A stretch of DNA of 64,000 nt from Voacanga thouarsii (lineage: Eukaryota; Streptophyta; Magnoliopsida; Gentianales; Apocynaceae), in contig JANUWF010001631.1 of the NCBI GenBank assembly GCA_026120185.1, positions 2,108,001 to 2,172,000 of the forward strand, read 5' to 3'. Below the pieces are notes generated by a model. That model searched no databases, had not been told where the DNA came from, and worked only from the letters and a program-made list of their open reading frames with translations. The position numbers and the translations under genes were made by a program. Each line of letters begins with the position of its first letter. Positions within the stretch are counted from its first letter, which is position 1. This document shows, one piece after another, positions 34,421 through 46,099 of this stretch.

Positions 34421-35997
34421 TAATGTATAAATTTTGGGTATATAAAATCATCAATTTTAAATCCATCCCTTAATCAAGTTTTAATTAAAATATTAATTCC
34501 AAAATACACATGTGAGCATGTATACTCATTGCAAGCATAGCATAGGGAATTAGTGAGTATCGATTCTCAAAGGAACAAGTACACACTAATCACTGTTCTT
34601 TTATTGTTTAACCGACCACAAATTAAGTGAGAAAAGAATAAAAAGAAAAAACCAAAGAAACATATATAACTCATGGATGTAGATTTATGCAATTTAGACA
34701 AGTACCCTAGAAAACATAACAATAAACCAATTAGCAATTCTCTCAACTAATTATCATCTTGGCATCATGAAGAAATAAAAAGTAAAACTCAATCGTCTCA
34801 CAAGTCATGGTTTTACTTAGGTAAATTCCACTTCATGTCCCAATCCATGGAATTTTATATTTTGATTATATTAACAGATTTGCCAACTAAGCTAATCCTA
34901 ACCAAAATATGCATTAGGCTCAATTACTTATAAACATGAAATTATCTAATAATCCTTTACTCAAAGCGAAATTAACTAACATTTGATCACTTAGTCCTAT
35001 AACCTTAACTTCATCGCTCAAGTCTATTAAAATTAAACAAAAATGAAATCAATGTAATGAAACTCCTAACATTGTCGTCTCAAGTCAATTAGAAGAACTC
35101 GCATAAATAACCACTAAATTCAAGTAATCAAATACCAAAGATGACAAAGAATTGATCAAATAACTAAACTAACCTAAAATCATGAATCCCAAAATAATGT
35201 TAAATTACAATGAAAACATTGAATACATCATTGCTAAAGAGGAAAGGTTGACTGGCGCTTACTCCTATAGTAGAGGCCTAGTGGAATGTAGCTTTTCAAG
35301 TAGAAAAAGAAAACAAAGAGAAAAGAAAGAACTCATAGACAAGCCTTTTTCTTCTTCCTTGAAGACTCACTTTGAACAATCCTCTTTGGCTTGGGTGAAT
35401 TCCTCTTTCAATGAGAAAATCAAAATTTCCGCCCTTTAATTCATTTTTCTTGGTTGTATATAACAAACCCTTATATTCTCTTATACTTTTACAGGCCTCT
35501 TAGATGACTATTTAGTGGCTAAGGAATTTTTGACCGAGTAGGAATAGGAAAATACCAAAAATCCTTGGCAAGCCCTAATTCTGCATGCAGAATTTTCGCC
35601 TCCAGAACTTACCTAGCACCGGGTACCTTCGACCCACCTGACACTAGGTACACTCTGTTCTTCTTCTGTTTTGTTCTATTTTTAGCTGTCTTTTCCTTAG
35701 CAAGCAGAATGGACCCAGCACCAGGTCTATTCTAGAAAAATCCTTGAAGCTCGTTCAATGTCTATTGCTGGACAGAATGGACCCAACGCCTAGTCTACTG
35801 GCTGGGCTTGGTGCTAGGTATATTCTGGTTCTATGCACTTTCTGCTCAAATTTTACTTAAATCTGTACATATTTTACTAAAACACATTTTACAATTAAAA
35901 TGTCAAATAGGAAGGAATATGCCTAGTTATTATAATAAATGTATCTTAAAACAACCTCAAATAACTAGAAAAAGAATGATGATTTGAGCCCCTATCA
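34421..35997 (-). mobile_element. 5' LTR of C
   Basis: The minus strand starts TGATAGGGGCTCAAATC at 35997 and ends next to the primer site at about 34421 (CATTA where B ends CATCA). It is a direct repeat of 24334-25854, with scattered substitutions and one extra ~63 bp block at 35240-35302. GC-rich repeat units lie near 35610-35820. Confidence 0.8.
35240..35302. other. Extra ~63 bp block in the C 5' LTR
   Basis: It starts GGAAAGGTTGACTGGCGC, interrupts an A-rich stretch and is absent from the 3' LTR at the same point (near 25150). No terminal inverted repeats or clear target duplication are visible. The origin is unknown. Confidence 0.6.
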
Positions 35998-36002
35998 CCT
36001 AG

Positions 36003-37688
36003 CTTTGAAGGTCTCTACCTTCTCATCCACTTCCCTCATCCTTTTATATACTCACTTACTCCTAATGGGTTTTATCCCTTCAGGTGAAGCTACAAGATCT
36101 TAAACCTAATTAAAGTACATTGACTCAATCTCGACTTTCATTGCTTCATGCCATAGGTTTGCATTGGCATCAGTAATAGCCTTCTCATATCTAGTGGGAT
36201 CTTGTTACTTATGGTCGAAGACTAGGTCAAAGACCTCTCTGGTCTACTTTTTTAGAACTCTAGATACCCTTCCACTACAACGAGGCTTCCTTTATACAGG
36301 TTCATGAGGTTGTGCCTCTTCTTGTCCCACAATCAGTTTAGAAAAAGCCAATTCATAAGATTTGCATCAAGTTCCAAGCTAGTTGAACCTTTTGTGGAAG
36401 TACTTTGATTATCTTCTAAGTATCTAGCATTAGTACTTACCAGTACTTTCTATTTATTCGGATGGTAAAAGTAACCACCATTTGTTCTTTTTGAATACCT
36501 AACAAAATAGTCAAATTTTGATCTTGGTTCTAACTTGTCATCCTTGATCAGTATATAAATTGAACAACCCTATATCTTGAGATGGTTTAGACTTATCTTG
36601 CACCCAATCCACATCTCAAAGGGGGTCTTAGGTACTGACTTAGAAAAGGCACCAGGTTCAAAATATATACTGTTGTTTGCAAGGTATATCTCCAAAAAGA
36701 CACTGAAGAGTAGCATGAGACATCTTGCTTCAAATCATTTCCATCAATGTCTTATTACTTCTCTCAACTACTCGGTTTTGCTGGGGTGTCCCTAGTACAA
36801 AGAGATGGAATACTATCCCATGATGTACCATGCATTCCTTGAATTCACCGAGGAGGTACTTTCCACCATGATCCGATCGTAAGGTCTTGATCAGTTTACC
36901 TCTTCGACACTCCATTTTAGCCTAAAACTCTTTAAATTTATCAAATGAGACAAACTTGCATCTCATCAAGTAAACATAACCATACCTAGTACAATTATCC
37001 ATAAAGATGATGAAGTACTCAAACCCCCTTTAGCTGGTGTAAACAAAGGACTACACACATTAGTGTGAACAATGCTTAATTTCTCCTTAACTTTATTCGC
37101 CTTTTCGATAAATGACCTTTTGGTCATGTTTTCCCATAAGGCAGGATTTATACTGAGGCCAACTTTCCAATCTCAATGAGTCTAACAACTCATAATAGAT
37201 TAACATCTGAATCCTGGTTAAGTTTATATGACCTAACCTTAGATGCCAAAGATATGATTCATTGATATTGGTCTTTCTCTTCCTACTTAAAGCTTCACTT
37301 TGAGCGTTATTCAATTGATTGTTAATAGGGTTAATGAAGAACAATTTTTCATAAATGTGCCAGTGCATAAAACTTCTCTATTTCTACTAATAGTGATACC
37401 AGAATGGAAAGAAACAGAATAACCATTATTTATAGGTTTTCAACTGAAATCAATTTTTTTTCTAAAACCAGGTACATATAAAATATCCTTTAAAACAACT
37501 ATTCTATTACAATAAAAAACAAGTTCCAACTCTTCCACTGCTAGGGACCATTCTTCTGCTCTATTTCTTATGCGTAAACTATGTTCACCCTTCTGGAGTC
37601 TTCTTATCTTTCCAAACCCCTGTAAAGAGTTGTAGATATGATCAGTGGGTCTAGAATCAACAATGTAAGTGAAAGTTGATCCAACCAT
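36003..37688 (-). pseudogene. pol: Protease, integrase and RT start of D pol, broken
   Basis: On the minus strand the order is a protease-like segment (IVDSRPTDHI, where the family has a D-S-G/T-A/S-x-H pattern, so the site is altered), GAG-pre-integrase (YLWHLRLGHINLTRIQML), and integrase (TLRSDHGGKYLLGEF and GTPQQNRVVERSN, with the second Asp and the Glu of the catalytic triad). The linker to RT follows (PIRSKWVYKRMREVDEK) and ends at KAR where C inserted. Many stops and frameshifts interrupt it. It is the upstream half of the copia polyprotein whose RT and RNase H lie at 22961-24333. Confidence 0.75.
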
Positions 37689-37710
37689 TGATATATACTC
37701 GAGATAAAAA

Positions 37711-38209
37711 TGTTACCCGTGGGGTTTTAGGGTGAACCTTAATTAGTTGGTTGATTAAGAAGTTTTGGTAAAACCAAGTACGGTAATCCTTTTATGTAAT
37801 TGGTGTAGGTAGACACCATTGAGTTGGGTGAATGAAATCTGGTTGAAAATCCTTAAGTGTAAGCTTAAGGTAGTGGCTGTAGATCTTGGTAGATCAAACC
37901 ACTATAAATCTTCTGTTCTTTCTCCTTGTATTTAATTTCGTCCAGCTATAATCTTCCTTGCGCTAAATTTTTTAAATCTCTAAAAAAAAATCCTTATTGC
38001 TCTCACCAACCCATTTTCACTCTTGTATTAATTACATCATGTGTCTTACCACATTCAGATTGTCATTGATCTTTAAGTCATTTCAAAGACTTCTTGTTGT
38101 ATCTATTGCAATGTCTTCAATCCGAAAAACAAAGGAGATTCTCAAAATAGATATTTGAAAATCATTTTAAATTTGTTAAAAATCTTATTCACCTATTTCT
38201 AAGGTTTTT
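37711..38209 (+). mobile_element. 5' LTR of E (approximate)
   Basis: The probable start is TGTTACCCGTGGGGTTTTAG, directly after D's coding sequence stops, and the end lies at the primer site. An ACCACTATAAATCTT segment near 37899 resembles the TATA region of SIRE-type LTRs. Length is about 500 bp. The start is inferred, as the partner LTR is outside the window. Confidence 0.55.
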
Positions 38210-38212
38210 ATT

Positions 38213-38225
38213 TGGTATCAGAGCC
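38213..38225 (+). other. Primer-binding site of E (initiator Met-tRNA)
   Basis: TGGTATCAGAGCC is the standard plant copia primer-binding site, complementary to the 3' end of initiator Met-tRNA. Confidence 0.9.
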
Positions 38226-38273
38226 TTGGTCTACTCTACTTTCTGTCTAACAATCGTGTAGAAAAGATTCTTA

Positions 38274-39287
38274 TGGCAAACTCATCTACTCTCCCTTATG
38301 TTGAAGGATCCTCAACAAATTGACCTCCTTTGTTCAATGGAAATAATTATACTTTCTAAAAAAATAGAACGAAGATTTATGTTTGTTCAATTAACTTTAA
38401 ATTGTGGAATCTAATTGAAAATGGTCCATTTATTTCGTCAAAAATTATTGATAGAAGAAAGTGTCTAAACAGAGTGACGAATATGATATTGAAGATAATG
38501 TCAAAATGACATTGAGCTTTCAAGCTATGAATATTTTGTGCTGTGCCATTGATGCCATGAGTATAACTAAGTTAGTGGCTATAATTCAGCCCATGATATG
38601 TGAAGATTACTTGAAGTCACCCATGAGGGGATAAATCAAGTGAAAGAGTCTGAGTTGGGACTTTTGATTCGAAATTATGAATTGTTCACAATGAAGCCAA
38701 ATGGTAGTATAACTGATATGTTTACCAAATTCACAAACATTGCAAATGGACTTAAAGCCTATGGGAAAATCTATTCTATTGGTGAACAAAACAGAAAAAT
38801 TATGGATGCATTGCCTAAGAGCTGGCAACCGAAAGCTCTAGCTATGGAAGAATCCAAAGATCTGAAAACCTTACCAACTAAAGAGCTAATTGGCTCTCTC
38901 CTAACGCATGAAATGAAACTCAAGAGATTTCAGGAATCTAATGATCATGACAAAGGAAAAAGGGGAATAGCACTGAAAATTGCTAATAAGGATGCTAAAA
39001 ATAGTCAATCCAATAGTGATAATGAGACTGAAGTAGATACCAAGGAATTGGCTATAATTGCAAAGAAATTCAGAACAATGTTCAATAAAGAAAACTTCAA
39101 AAGAGGAAAGAAGTTCGTGAAAAGAAAGGGTCAGACCTCATCATTTAAGCCTCAATGCTATGAATGTAAGAGCACAAAATATTTCATTGTTGACTGCCTA
39201 ATAGTGACAGAAAAAGAAGGTAGAATGCTCAAAAATAAGAAAAAGGATCTGAAAGCAAAGAAGGGCAAAGGACTAATGGGAACGTGA
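38274..39287 (+). pseudogene. gag: gag of E (UBN2-type), broken
   Basis: The frame starts MANSSTLPYVEGSSTN at 38274 and meets a stop at once. After frameshifts the main open part (38640-39287, 215 residues) shows the copia gag core (LLIRNYELFTMKPNGSIT...MFTKFTNIANGLKAYGK, then LPKSWQPK). It ends in a degenerate zinc knuckle (CYECKSTKYFIVDC, where the His is lost). Gag forms the particle and binds RNA. This copy could not produce the full protein. Confidence 0.75.
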
Positions 39288-39353
39288 AACTAAAATGAGC
39301 CCGAATCTGAGGAATATGGAGACTTTGAAAATGAAACTACCAGCATATGCTTT

Positions 39354-39785
39354 ATGGCAATAGAAAATAAGGTAAATTCCACCACCACTAATTCCATATC
39401 TGACTTACATAATTATGATCATGAAAAGTATAATAATCCTAATGAATTGCTATTTGACAAGTTTCATGAATTAAAAAAACTGTCTAGAAGAAATAAAGAA
39501 ATGAAGATGAAAATTGACTACTTCTTAGATGAGAATGCAAAGTTGTTGAATGAGAACAAAGTCTCTCTTGAGTCACACATGTGTGCAAATGTTGAAAAGG
39601 ATGTTATCATTACTTCCTTACATCTTGTATGTTTAAAAAAGAAATGCTTATGTGATAAAATTCGCTCTATTGATATTATGGTTTGCAATTTTGATAATAT
39701 GAAAAATAGAGTTGCTAATCTCACTACATGCATTGAAAAGTTTACAAATGGCAAAAATAATTTGAAAAAATTGCTTGGTGCATAG
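39354..39785 (+). pseudogene. Gag-pol linker of E with coiled-coil-like segment
   Basis: The frame gives 143 residues, starting MAIENKVNSTTTNSISDLHN and rich in Lys, Glu, Leu and Asn. Heptad-like spacing (ELLFDKFHELKKLSRRNKEM) suggests a coiled coil. SIRE-like copia polyproteins carry such a region between the zinc knuckle and protease. It lies in the expected place just before the protease segment. Confidence 0.6.
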
Positions 39786-40059
39786 CATATAGATGGAAAC
39801 TAAAATGGTCTAGGTTATAGGCATGAGATCAATGCTAAGGATTACAAATCTCATTTTGTAAGAGCTGCCTCATCACATATAACACACAAGTGTTCCACAT
39901 ATTGTGAAAAATCTAGACACAAAGCATCTAAGTATGATGTCAAGAAGAAAGTGGAATTCGGTACAAGAACAGTTTGAAAAATTAGAGGAATCATTACTAA
40001 CCCCGTGGGCCCAAGAAAATGTGGGTACCAAAAATCACTCTTCTTTCTTATGTATGGGT

Positions 40060-40642
40060 ACATTCATTGGAGAAAATGAGCTTCATAAAATGGTTCTTGG
40101 ATAGTGGATGTTCATGACACATGACCAAAAATGCAACTCTATTGGAAGATGTGCAAGCAATAAATGATGGATTCGTTACCTTTAGAGACAAAAAGAAAGA
40201 AAAAATAATTGGCATAGGTAGCATCGGTAAAGGATCATCAACCCTTATCAAACAAGTGTTATTAATTGATGAGCTAAAATACAACTTGCTTAGCATTAGT
40301 TAATTATGTGACAATGGTTGCAAAGTCATTTTTGAGATAGATTCTTGCTCTATTATGGACAACTCAAATAATGAAACAATCTTTGTTGCTAACCTTGTTG
40401 GAAAGGTTTATGTATTCTATCTTGATGATCTTATAGCTCCTGATATTAGGTGTCATTCTGTGCATGACAATGATGGCTATTTTTGGCATAGAAGACTAGG
40501 CCATATATCATTCAATTTGCTAAACAAATTATTCTCAAAAGAGCTTGTTAGGGGACTGCCTGAAATGAAGTTTGATAAAAGCAAAATATGGGAAGCATGC
40601 CAATTTGGAAAACAAATCAAAACCTCTTTCAAACCTAACTAA
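40060..40642 (+). pseudogene. Protease and GAG-pre-integrase of E, broken
   Basis: Around 40100 a protease-like segment ends in HMTKNATLLEDV, with a stop where the family continues from the active-site region. It is followed by IIGIGSIGKGSS and LLIDELKYNLLSIS. The second piece (40355-40642) has FWHRRLGHISFNLLNKL, the GAG-pre-integrase motif with the first His of the zinc site, and a CQFGKQ segment. Stops at 40301 and elsewhere break the frame. Confidence 0.75.
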
Positions 40643-40649
40643 ACGATTT

Positions 40650-41059
40650 CTACCTCAAAATCTGTAGAATTAATTCATATGGATTTGTTTAGACCAATGA
40701 GGAGAGGTATGCTTATGTTTTAGTAGATGATTTTTCAAAATTTACTTGGACTTTGTTTCTTGGACAAAAAGATGAAGCATTTTTTAAATTCTCAAAATTA
40801 TTCAAGTGCGCCCAAAACTCTATTGGATGCAACTAATTTCTATTAAGAGTGACAATGGTAGAGAATTTTACAATTGTGAGTTTACAGACTTTTGTGATGA
40901 AAATGGAGTTTTTCACAACTTTTCAGCTGCTAAAACCCCTCAACAGAACAGTGTTGCTGAGAAGAAAAATCAAACCTTGAAAGAAATGGATAGATCCATG
41001 ATTTGTGAAAACACTCTTCCAAAATACTTTTAGGCTGAAGTTGTGAATACAGCATGTCA
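40650..41059 (+). pseudogene. Integrase core of E, first part
   Basis: HMDLF begins the core. After frameshifts come FSKFTW, then SDNGREFYNCEF and TPQQNSVAEKKNQTLKEM, carrying the second Asp and the Glu of the DDE triad. F1 inserts right after the TACH segment, and the core resumes at 45367. Confidence 0.8.
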
Positions 41060-41849
41060 TGTAACACCCCACTACCTACGCCCGACAGGGTCGGGGATGT
41101 CACCCCGTCCAAAGGACAAGGGGTCTTTATAACTAGGTTACACAATCAAAATAATAGAATAAAATAATATTTTAAACTTAAAACTTATAACAATCCGAGA
41201 ATTCAAAACAAATCCGTAATAAAAATTATTCACTCCCAACTTCCCCAAAGCATTACATAAAAACAGATAACAAAATCTCTTCCAAGGCAGATAATACTAG
41301 CTACTCATCCCCACAGCAGGATCGACCTGAAATCATGGTAAAAAGGGTGATGAGATAAAATCTCAGTAAGTCCGTGTGTGCTTTGAGTGTCCAGTGAAAA
41401 CAGTTCGTGAATGCAAAGTGTAAAATCTTCATAAGAGAAATGCTAGCAAGGAATAATCAATAGTCAAAATCAAGAGTGGCGTTTTGGCTTTTCCAACTAT
41501 ATATGTTCAATAAAATCAACCGCTCAAAAAGTGGTCATGGGTTACCACACGTTGGGCCCCACAACCATAAAATGGTCAGAATGCCACACTTTGTGTAGAC
41601 TGACAAAAGGTAGGTGATCGGCCTACTGGGTAAGATTCTCCTTCTTCTCTACACCCAAATAAAACCGGTTGCCACCCCGGCAACATACAGTCCACATGAT
41701 TGAAAACTGCTAGCTCGGATTGGCATGACTAAGTAGTATTGACGTTTCTCTAAGTTGAGTTTATCTTCTGGAGGTGGCCTCCTGCCAAAAGACTCACTCT
41801 TGCTCTTCGAAACTAGTACTACCAGCCTACCTTTATTGAGTACTCAACG

Positions 41850-41851
<2 letters not shown>

Positions 41852-41883
<32 letters not shown>
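41852..41883. repeat. (AT)n microsatellite in F1
   Basis: About 16 AT units, at the position equivalent to 32138-32173 in F2. Confidence 0.9.
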
Positions 41884-41886
<3 letters not shown>

Positions 41887-43373
41887 ACTTGGGAAAATGA
41901 ATAAAACATAGCACCACTTGTAGATGGAAATTAAGAATTTCCAAAGTCTTTGTCAAAATCAGCTTAGAAACGGTTTAGTGTTTGAAGAAAATTGCTTGTT
42001 GATTTTCAAATAATTGGTTTGACAGAAACAAGAAAGAAAACAGTCCCTAATTGCCTTTACCAAATTAGAGTTCACAACCTTCGGGTTTAGCTTGCCATAA
42101 TAACTTTTTGCAACAAGTTTTATGCAGGAGCTTACCTGATCCTTAGCTCGAGATAAAACAAAGGTCTCCAATAGTTGACCTAACCCTGCCTAGGGTAAAT
42201 ATAAGCCATAATTAAACTCAAGCTGAAATTCACTTTCACTAATAAACCTAGCTCAACGTACTACAACCATAACCCTAGTGTCCCAAGCTTTAAGGCTAGA
42301 TAAATAAATAAAAAGGTTTATAAAATAAATCTAGCTTGATATTAAAATAACTAGAGTTTGGGAAAATAGGTACAATAAGTGGGAAGTTTAAATCTTGCTA
42401 AAAATAAATTAGGGTTTATTTGATTAAGGGTCCTAGGTCCTAGATGGTATTATGTAAAATAATAATCTAATAATAATTAATGGTTAGAAAGTAATTGGTA
42501 GCTAGAATTAGTTGTAAGTAAATTTTAATAGGTTTTGATTAAAAGCTAATAAATAAATTTTAATAGTATTTATGAATATATAAGACTTACCAAATTAATA
42601 TTTTACCTATTATGATTATTTATGAAAAAGGTTTTATTTGATATTCTTATTTTACATAATGTCTATAGATTTTATTGCTTTAATAAAAGTTATCATTTAT
42701 TTGACTAAAATATCATTATTTTATATAAGAAACCAAATCCACCTTTTCCTAGGGTTTTCGACATTCACTAGAAGAAGATATAGCAATAATCATTTTATTG
42801 ATGAAATAAAATTAGCTTAGGGAGAACAAGGTCATGATCATATTTCTATTGCTAACCATAATCATGAACATACACTCTACACCAATTCATCAAATCATCC
42901 AAATCATGAATGAATGCATGGATCTAAATTTAACTAACATAATCATATTCATGGCTTTAACAAAAATATATGAACATAACCCTATTCACCAAACGTGACA
43001 TAATCTCTAACATGCTTGATCACATAAACTACTCACGACATGAAGGCATGCAACAAAACCCTAAAATGCCATACAATCATCCAAGACAATCAACTCATGC
43101 ATCAATTCCCATCTCCATCACATACACACATTTATTCATGCTTCAATCTCAACTCCTTCACAACAACACATGTTCAAACCCTAATCATAATCCATCTCCT
43201 TCCTATATTATCCTAAAGACATGAATCTAGAATATAAAGAGGAGTTTGAAGATGCATACTTGATTGATGACTACCTTGGAGTACTTTCGAAGGGATCCTA
43301 ACACTTAGGAGACTTGATCCGCCCAAGAGAGATGAAAAAATATATGGCCATAGTTGAAGTATCCATTCAGCCA

Positions 43374-43404
<31 letters not shown>

Positions 43405-43422
43405 TAGAGAGAGAGAGAGAGA
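43374..43422. repeat. (GA)n microsatellite in F1
   Basis: GA units with one TAGATAGA interruption. It is the counterpart of the CT run at 30591 in F2. Confidence 0.9.
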
Positions 43423-45046
43423 GCTCTTTAGTATGTTTATATATACATATATTCATTAGAAGTTGAAGATGAGTGAAGATGGAAGCAATTGATCATGCTT
43501 ACCTTGAAGGTGTTCTTGGCCTTCTCGAAAATACTAGTTTTTTTTTTTTTATCCAAAGAAGAGGGCTTGATTTCCAAGTTTGATGTTAAAAGTGGTAGGA
43601 ATGGATTCACAGAAGTGAGTAGGTACAATCTGGAATTTTTTTGAAGAAGATTGAAGTGGTTTTGGTGGCCTTAGGCGAGAGAAAGTTAGTAGGTGTTTTT
43701 GGTGTTCTTGAAAGTTGAAGAGAATGAAGAGGATTGAGGGAGAGCTGGCCAAAATTTTGTGGAAGAGAGTGGCCGAATTGCTTGAGGGGTTTTGGCAACT
43801 GAATTTTCTGGTTTGAAAGGAAAAGGAAATCTGGTTGTTTGAAATCCCAAAAGAATATTTTAGATGATCAATTTTGGAAACAAAATATGGTAAGAAGATC
43901 TTGGTCAATGGGGAGCTTTTGGAAGCTCCAATGGTCGGTTGTTTGTCTGTGATTTTTGTTGAAATGAAAGCTGTGTGAAGGGGCTTAATGGTGGCCGAAA
44001 ATATGGTGTACAATGGTGAAGGGATTTCTGGTTGTTTGAGGGTTGATTTATGGTAGTTTACTAAATATGTTTGCTGGAATTTTGGTCTTCAATCAATGGC
44101 TTGATTGGAGTAATTGATGGAGATATTTTAGGAGCAACCATGGACTGGTTTTCGAGCAAAATGTTAGGGAAGATGATGAAGCTTAGTTCATAGCTGTTTA
44201 AGGGGAGTTTGTACAGAAAAATGGTGGAGGTTTTGGATATGGCTGAAGGAGGAACAAAGCTAGAAAATTCTATTCAGCTTTTTTGCAAGTTACTGGAATT
44301 TTTCTGGGCAGAATTTCTGCCATTTTCTAGTCGGTTTGTAGCAGATTTGAAGGGGTATTCAGAGGTCTTTCAAGGCTGGTCTTTATGGAGGAAAAACGTG
44401 GCTAAGATGCTGAGTGAAAAATTGGAAGAATCAGCTTGGTTTAGGATCACCAAAGCTGCGAAAGTTGTCCAGAATATGTTCTGGTTTCCACAGCATTTGA
44501 CCAGTCCAGTTTTGGCCTTATAATTTCAGACTTCAAGCTGGTTAAGAGGGCTATTTTACTGGTAGCATTTGGGAGGGAATGATGGCTGAAAATTTCGACA
44601 CTTGGACTGAACAAGAAGCTGGAAAAATTTCAGATTCCTACATGAACAAGATGAATATACTTAGGTTGGAGTTTGAAGGTTCAACCATGGAGATTAATTC
44701 TCTTAGGAACCTTCCACTACTCCTCCCCAGTTTTGACCAACAAGATGACTTATTCACAGCCATTTTCGAGACCTAAATCTCACAGAACTTTGCTGGAATT
44801 TTCTGGAATGAAATTGGCTTGAACAAATTAATCAACCTAATTGATTAAGGATTAAGGAAAGCTAGGGAATCAAGAAGGGTATGAAGCCCTTAGAATTTTT
44901 TTTGTAGGTCACAAGAGTAGGATTAGGGTATTCCTATCATGTCTCCCCTAGGACAACACTCCTACTCATCCCTAAAGCATGCAAAGGCCAAAACATAGCC
45001 TTCCCAAACAAAAACAAAATTTAATCATGCTAAAATTATAATGATG

Positions 45047-45099
45047 GAATTTGAACTCAAGACTCCAAGAATTAATTCTAAGGCTCTAACCACTAAATC
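45047..45099 (-). other. tRNA-like segment in the F1 U3
   Basis: The minus strand has TGATTTAGTGGTTAGAGCC (A-box-like) and GAGTTCAAATTCC (B-box-like), the same arrangement as in F2. It lies about 260 bp from the LTR start and points with the LTR. Confidence 0.55.
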
Positions 45100-45267
45100 A
45101 CAACAACTCTTGTTCTTGTTTTCTTTCTCAAATATTTCTTCTATTTAATCCTCAAGCTATCTCCCTATTTTCACCTCAAGCAAAAATTACCATTTTGCCC
45201 ATCTTACTCCACAAGCATAAATAAGCCATCTAGGCTACCAATCACATATCCAAAGCACATAAAATCA

Positions 45268-45292
45268 TATATATATATATATATATATATAT
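45268..45292. repeat. (AT)n microsatellite near the F1 U3 end
   Basis: About 12 AT units followed by GCATGC. The same place in F2 lacks the expansion. Confidence 0.85.
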
Positions 45293-45366
45293 GCATGCAA
45301 TAAAACATGATATGCATCCCAACCCCCTTACTCTAAGGTTGGTTTCAACTGGGGTTTCACATGTTA

Positions 45367-45697
45367 TATTGTAAACCATGCGATGCTGAGACCTTTTCTG
45401 AGAAAAACACCCTTTGAGCTTATGTTTGACAAAACTCTATCAATTTTCTACTTTAAAGTATTTAGGTGCAAATGTTTTGTTCTTAACACCCGAGACAATC
45501 TTGGAATATTTGATAGCAAATCCAATGAGGCAATGTTTCTTGGATACTCTTCCAATAAAAAGACATATAGAGTGTACAATAAAAGAACTCTATGTGTGAA
45601 AGAATTCATGCATGTTATCTTTGATGAATCTAACATTTACACATCAAGAAAAGATGATGATAATGTAGGAATTTCAAAAGAAAGAGGGAAAGAATAG
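45367..45697 (+). pseudogene. Integrase C-terminal part of E
   Basis: The segment continues the integrase after F1. It has KTPFELMFDKTLSI, FRCKCFVLNTRDNLGIFDSK and FLGYSSNKKTYRVYNKR, all classic copia integrase C-terminal motifs. The frame stops at 45697 and continues with breaks towards RT. Confidence 0.8.
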
Positions 45698-46099
45698 TAC
45701 AAAGCACCACTACTGGACATTTATGCCAAAGAAGAGGAATTTGAAGAGCAGCAAACTGATCAAAGCAAGCAAGAAACTGAAGAGCTCACGGATCTAGGAC
45801 TACCAAGAGATTAGAAGTACAAAAACCAGTCATTTAAAAGAATAAATCATTGGTGATCCTAGCTATGGAGTTAAAACTAGATGGTATTTTGTAGACAATT
45901 TTGCTCTACTCTTTAGTATAGAACCTAACTGTATTGATGTGGCCTTGCATGATGATTCTTGGATAATAGCTATACAAGAAGAGTTGAACTAATTCGAGAG
46001 AAATCAAGTTTGGAAACTCGTTCCTAGACCACATGATCATCTGGTTATTAGTACCAAGTGGGATTTTAGAAATAAACTTGATGAAAATGGAGTGGTAAT

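Larger units (their letters stand above)
24334..35997 (-). mobile_element. C: non-autonomous Athila-like element with both LTRs, inserted in D
   Basis: C has a 5' LTR (34421-35997), an Asp-tRNA primer site (34396-34414), a leader with a conserved ORF (33464-33961), an AT-rich 3' region with repeated polypurine motifs, a terminal polypurine tract (25857-25873) and a 3' LTR (24334-25854). An X solo LTR (27375-33483) interrupts it. Without that, its internal region is about 2.4 kb and carries no gag or pol. B is a second copy. The flanking 5-mers (GCAAG and CCTAG) do not match, so its target duplication is decayed or rearranged, although D's coding sequence resumes on the other side. Confidence 0.8.
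21023..37710 (-). mobile_element. D: copia element, split by C and cut by E
   Basis: D's 3' LTR (21023-22944), a purine-rich tract next to it, and RT/RNase H remnants (22961-24333) lie left of C. Protease, integrase and the start of RT lie right of C (35998-37688). C entered in the KAR segment at the start of RT. D's gag and 5' LTR are not in the window; they would lie beyond element E, which begins at 37711. The LTR belongs to the X family, so X1, X2, X3 and the X copy in C are its solo or partial relatives. Confidence 0.75.
41060..45361 (-). mobile_element. F1: 4.30 kb Tekay-type solo LTR in E
   Basis: Ends are TGTAACACCCCACTACC and CTGGGGTTTCACA on the plus strand. Flanks TGTCA (41055-41059) and TGTTA (45362-45366) are a duplication with one change. 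It is a full-length inverted relative of F2 with several length differences in simple repeats. The frames at 43549-44013 (-) and 44209-44523 (+) have no known domain and overlap antisense similarities in F2. It separates two parts of E's integrase. Confidence 0.8.

Noticed and set aside
41852..41883. Centromeric or telomeric satellite
   Set aside because: Simple AT and GA microsatellites only; there is no long tandem array or TTTAGGG repeat in the window.
28709..45361. F2 and F1 as inverted termini of one large DNA transposon
   Set aside because: Each copy has TG/CA LTR ends and its own different target duplication, and D, C and E boundaries lie between them.
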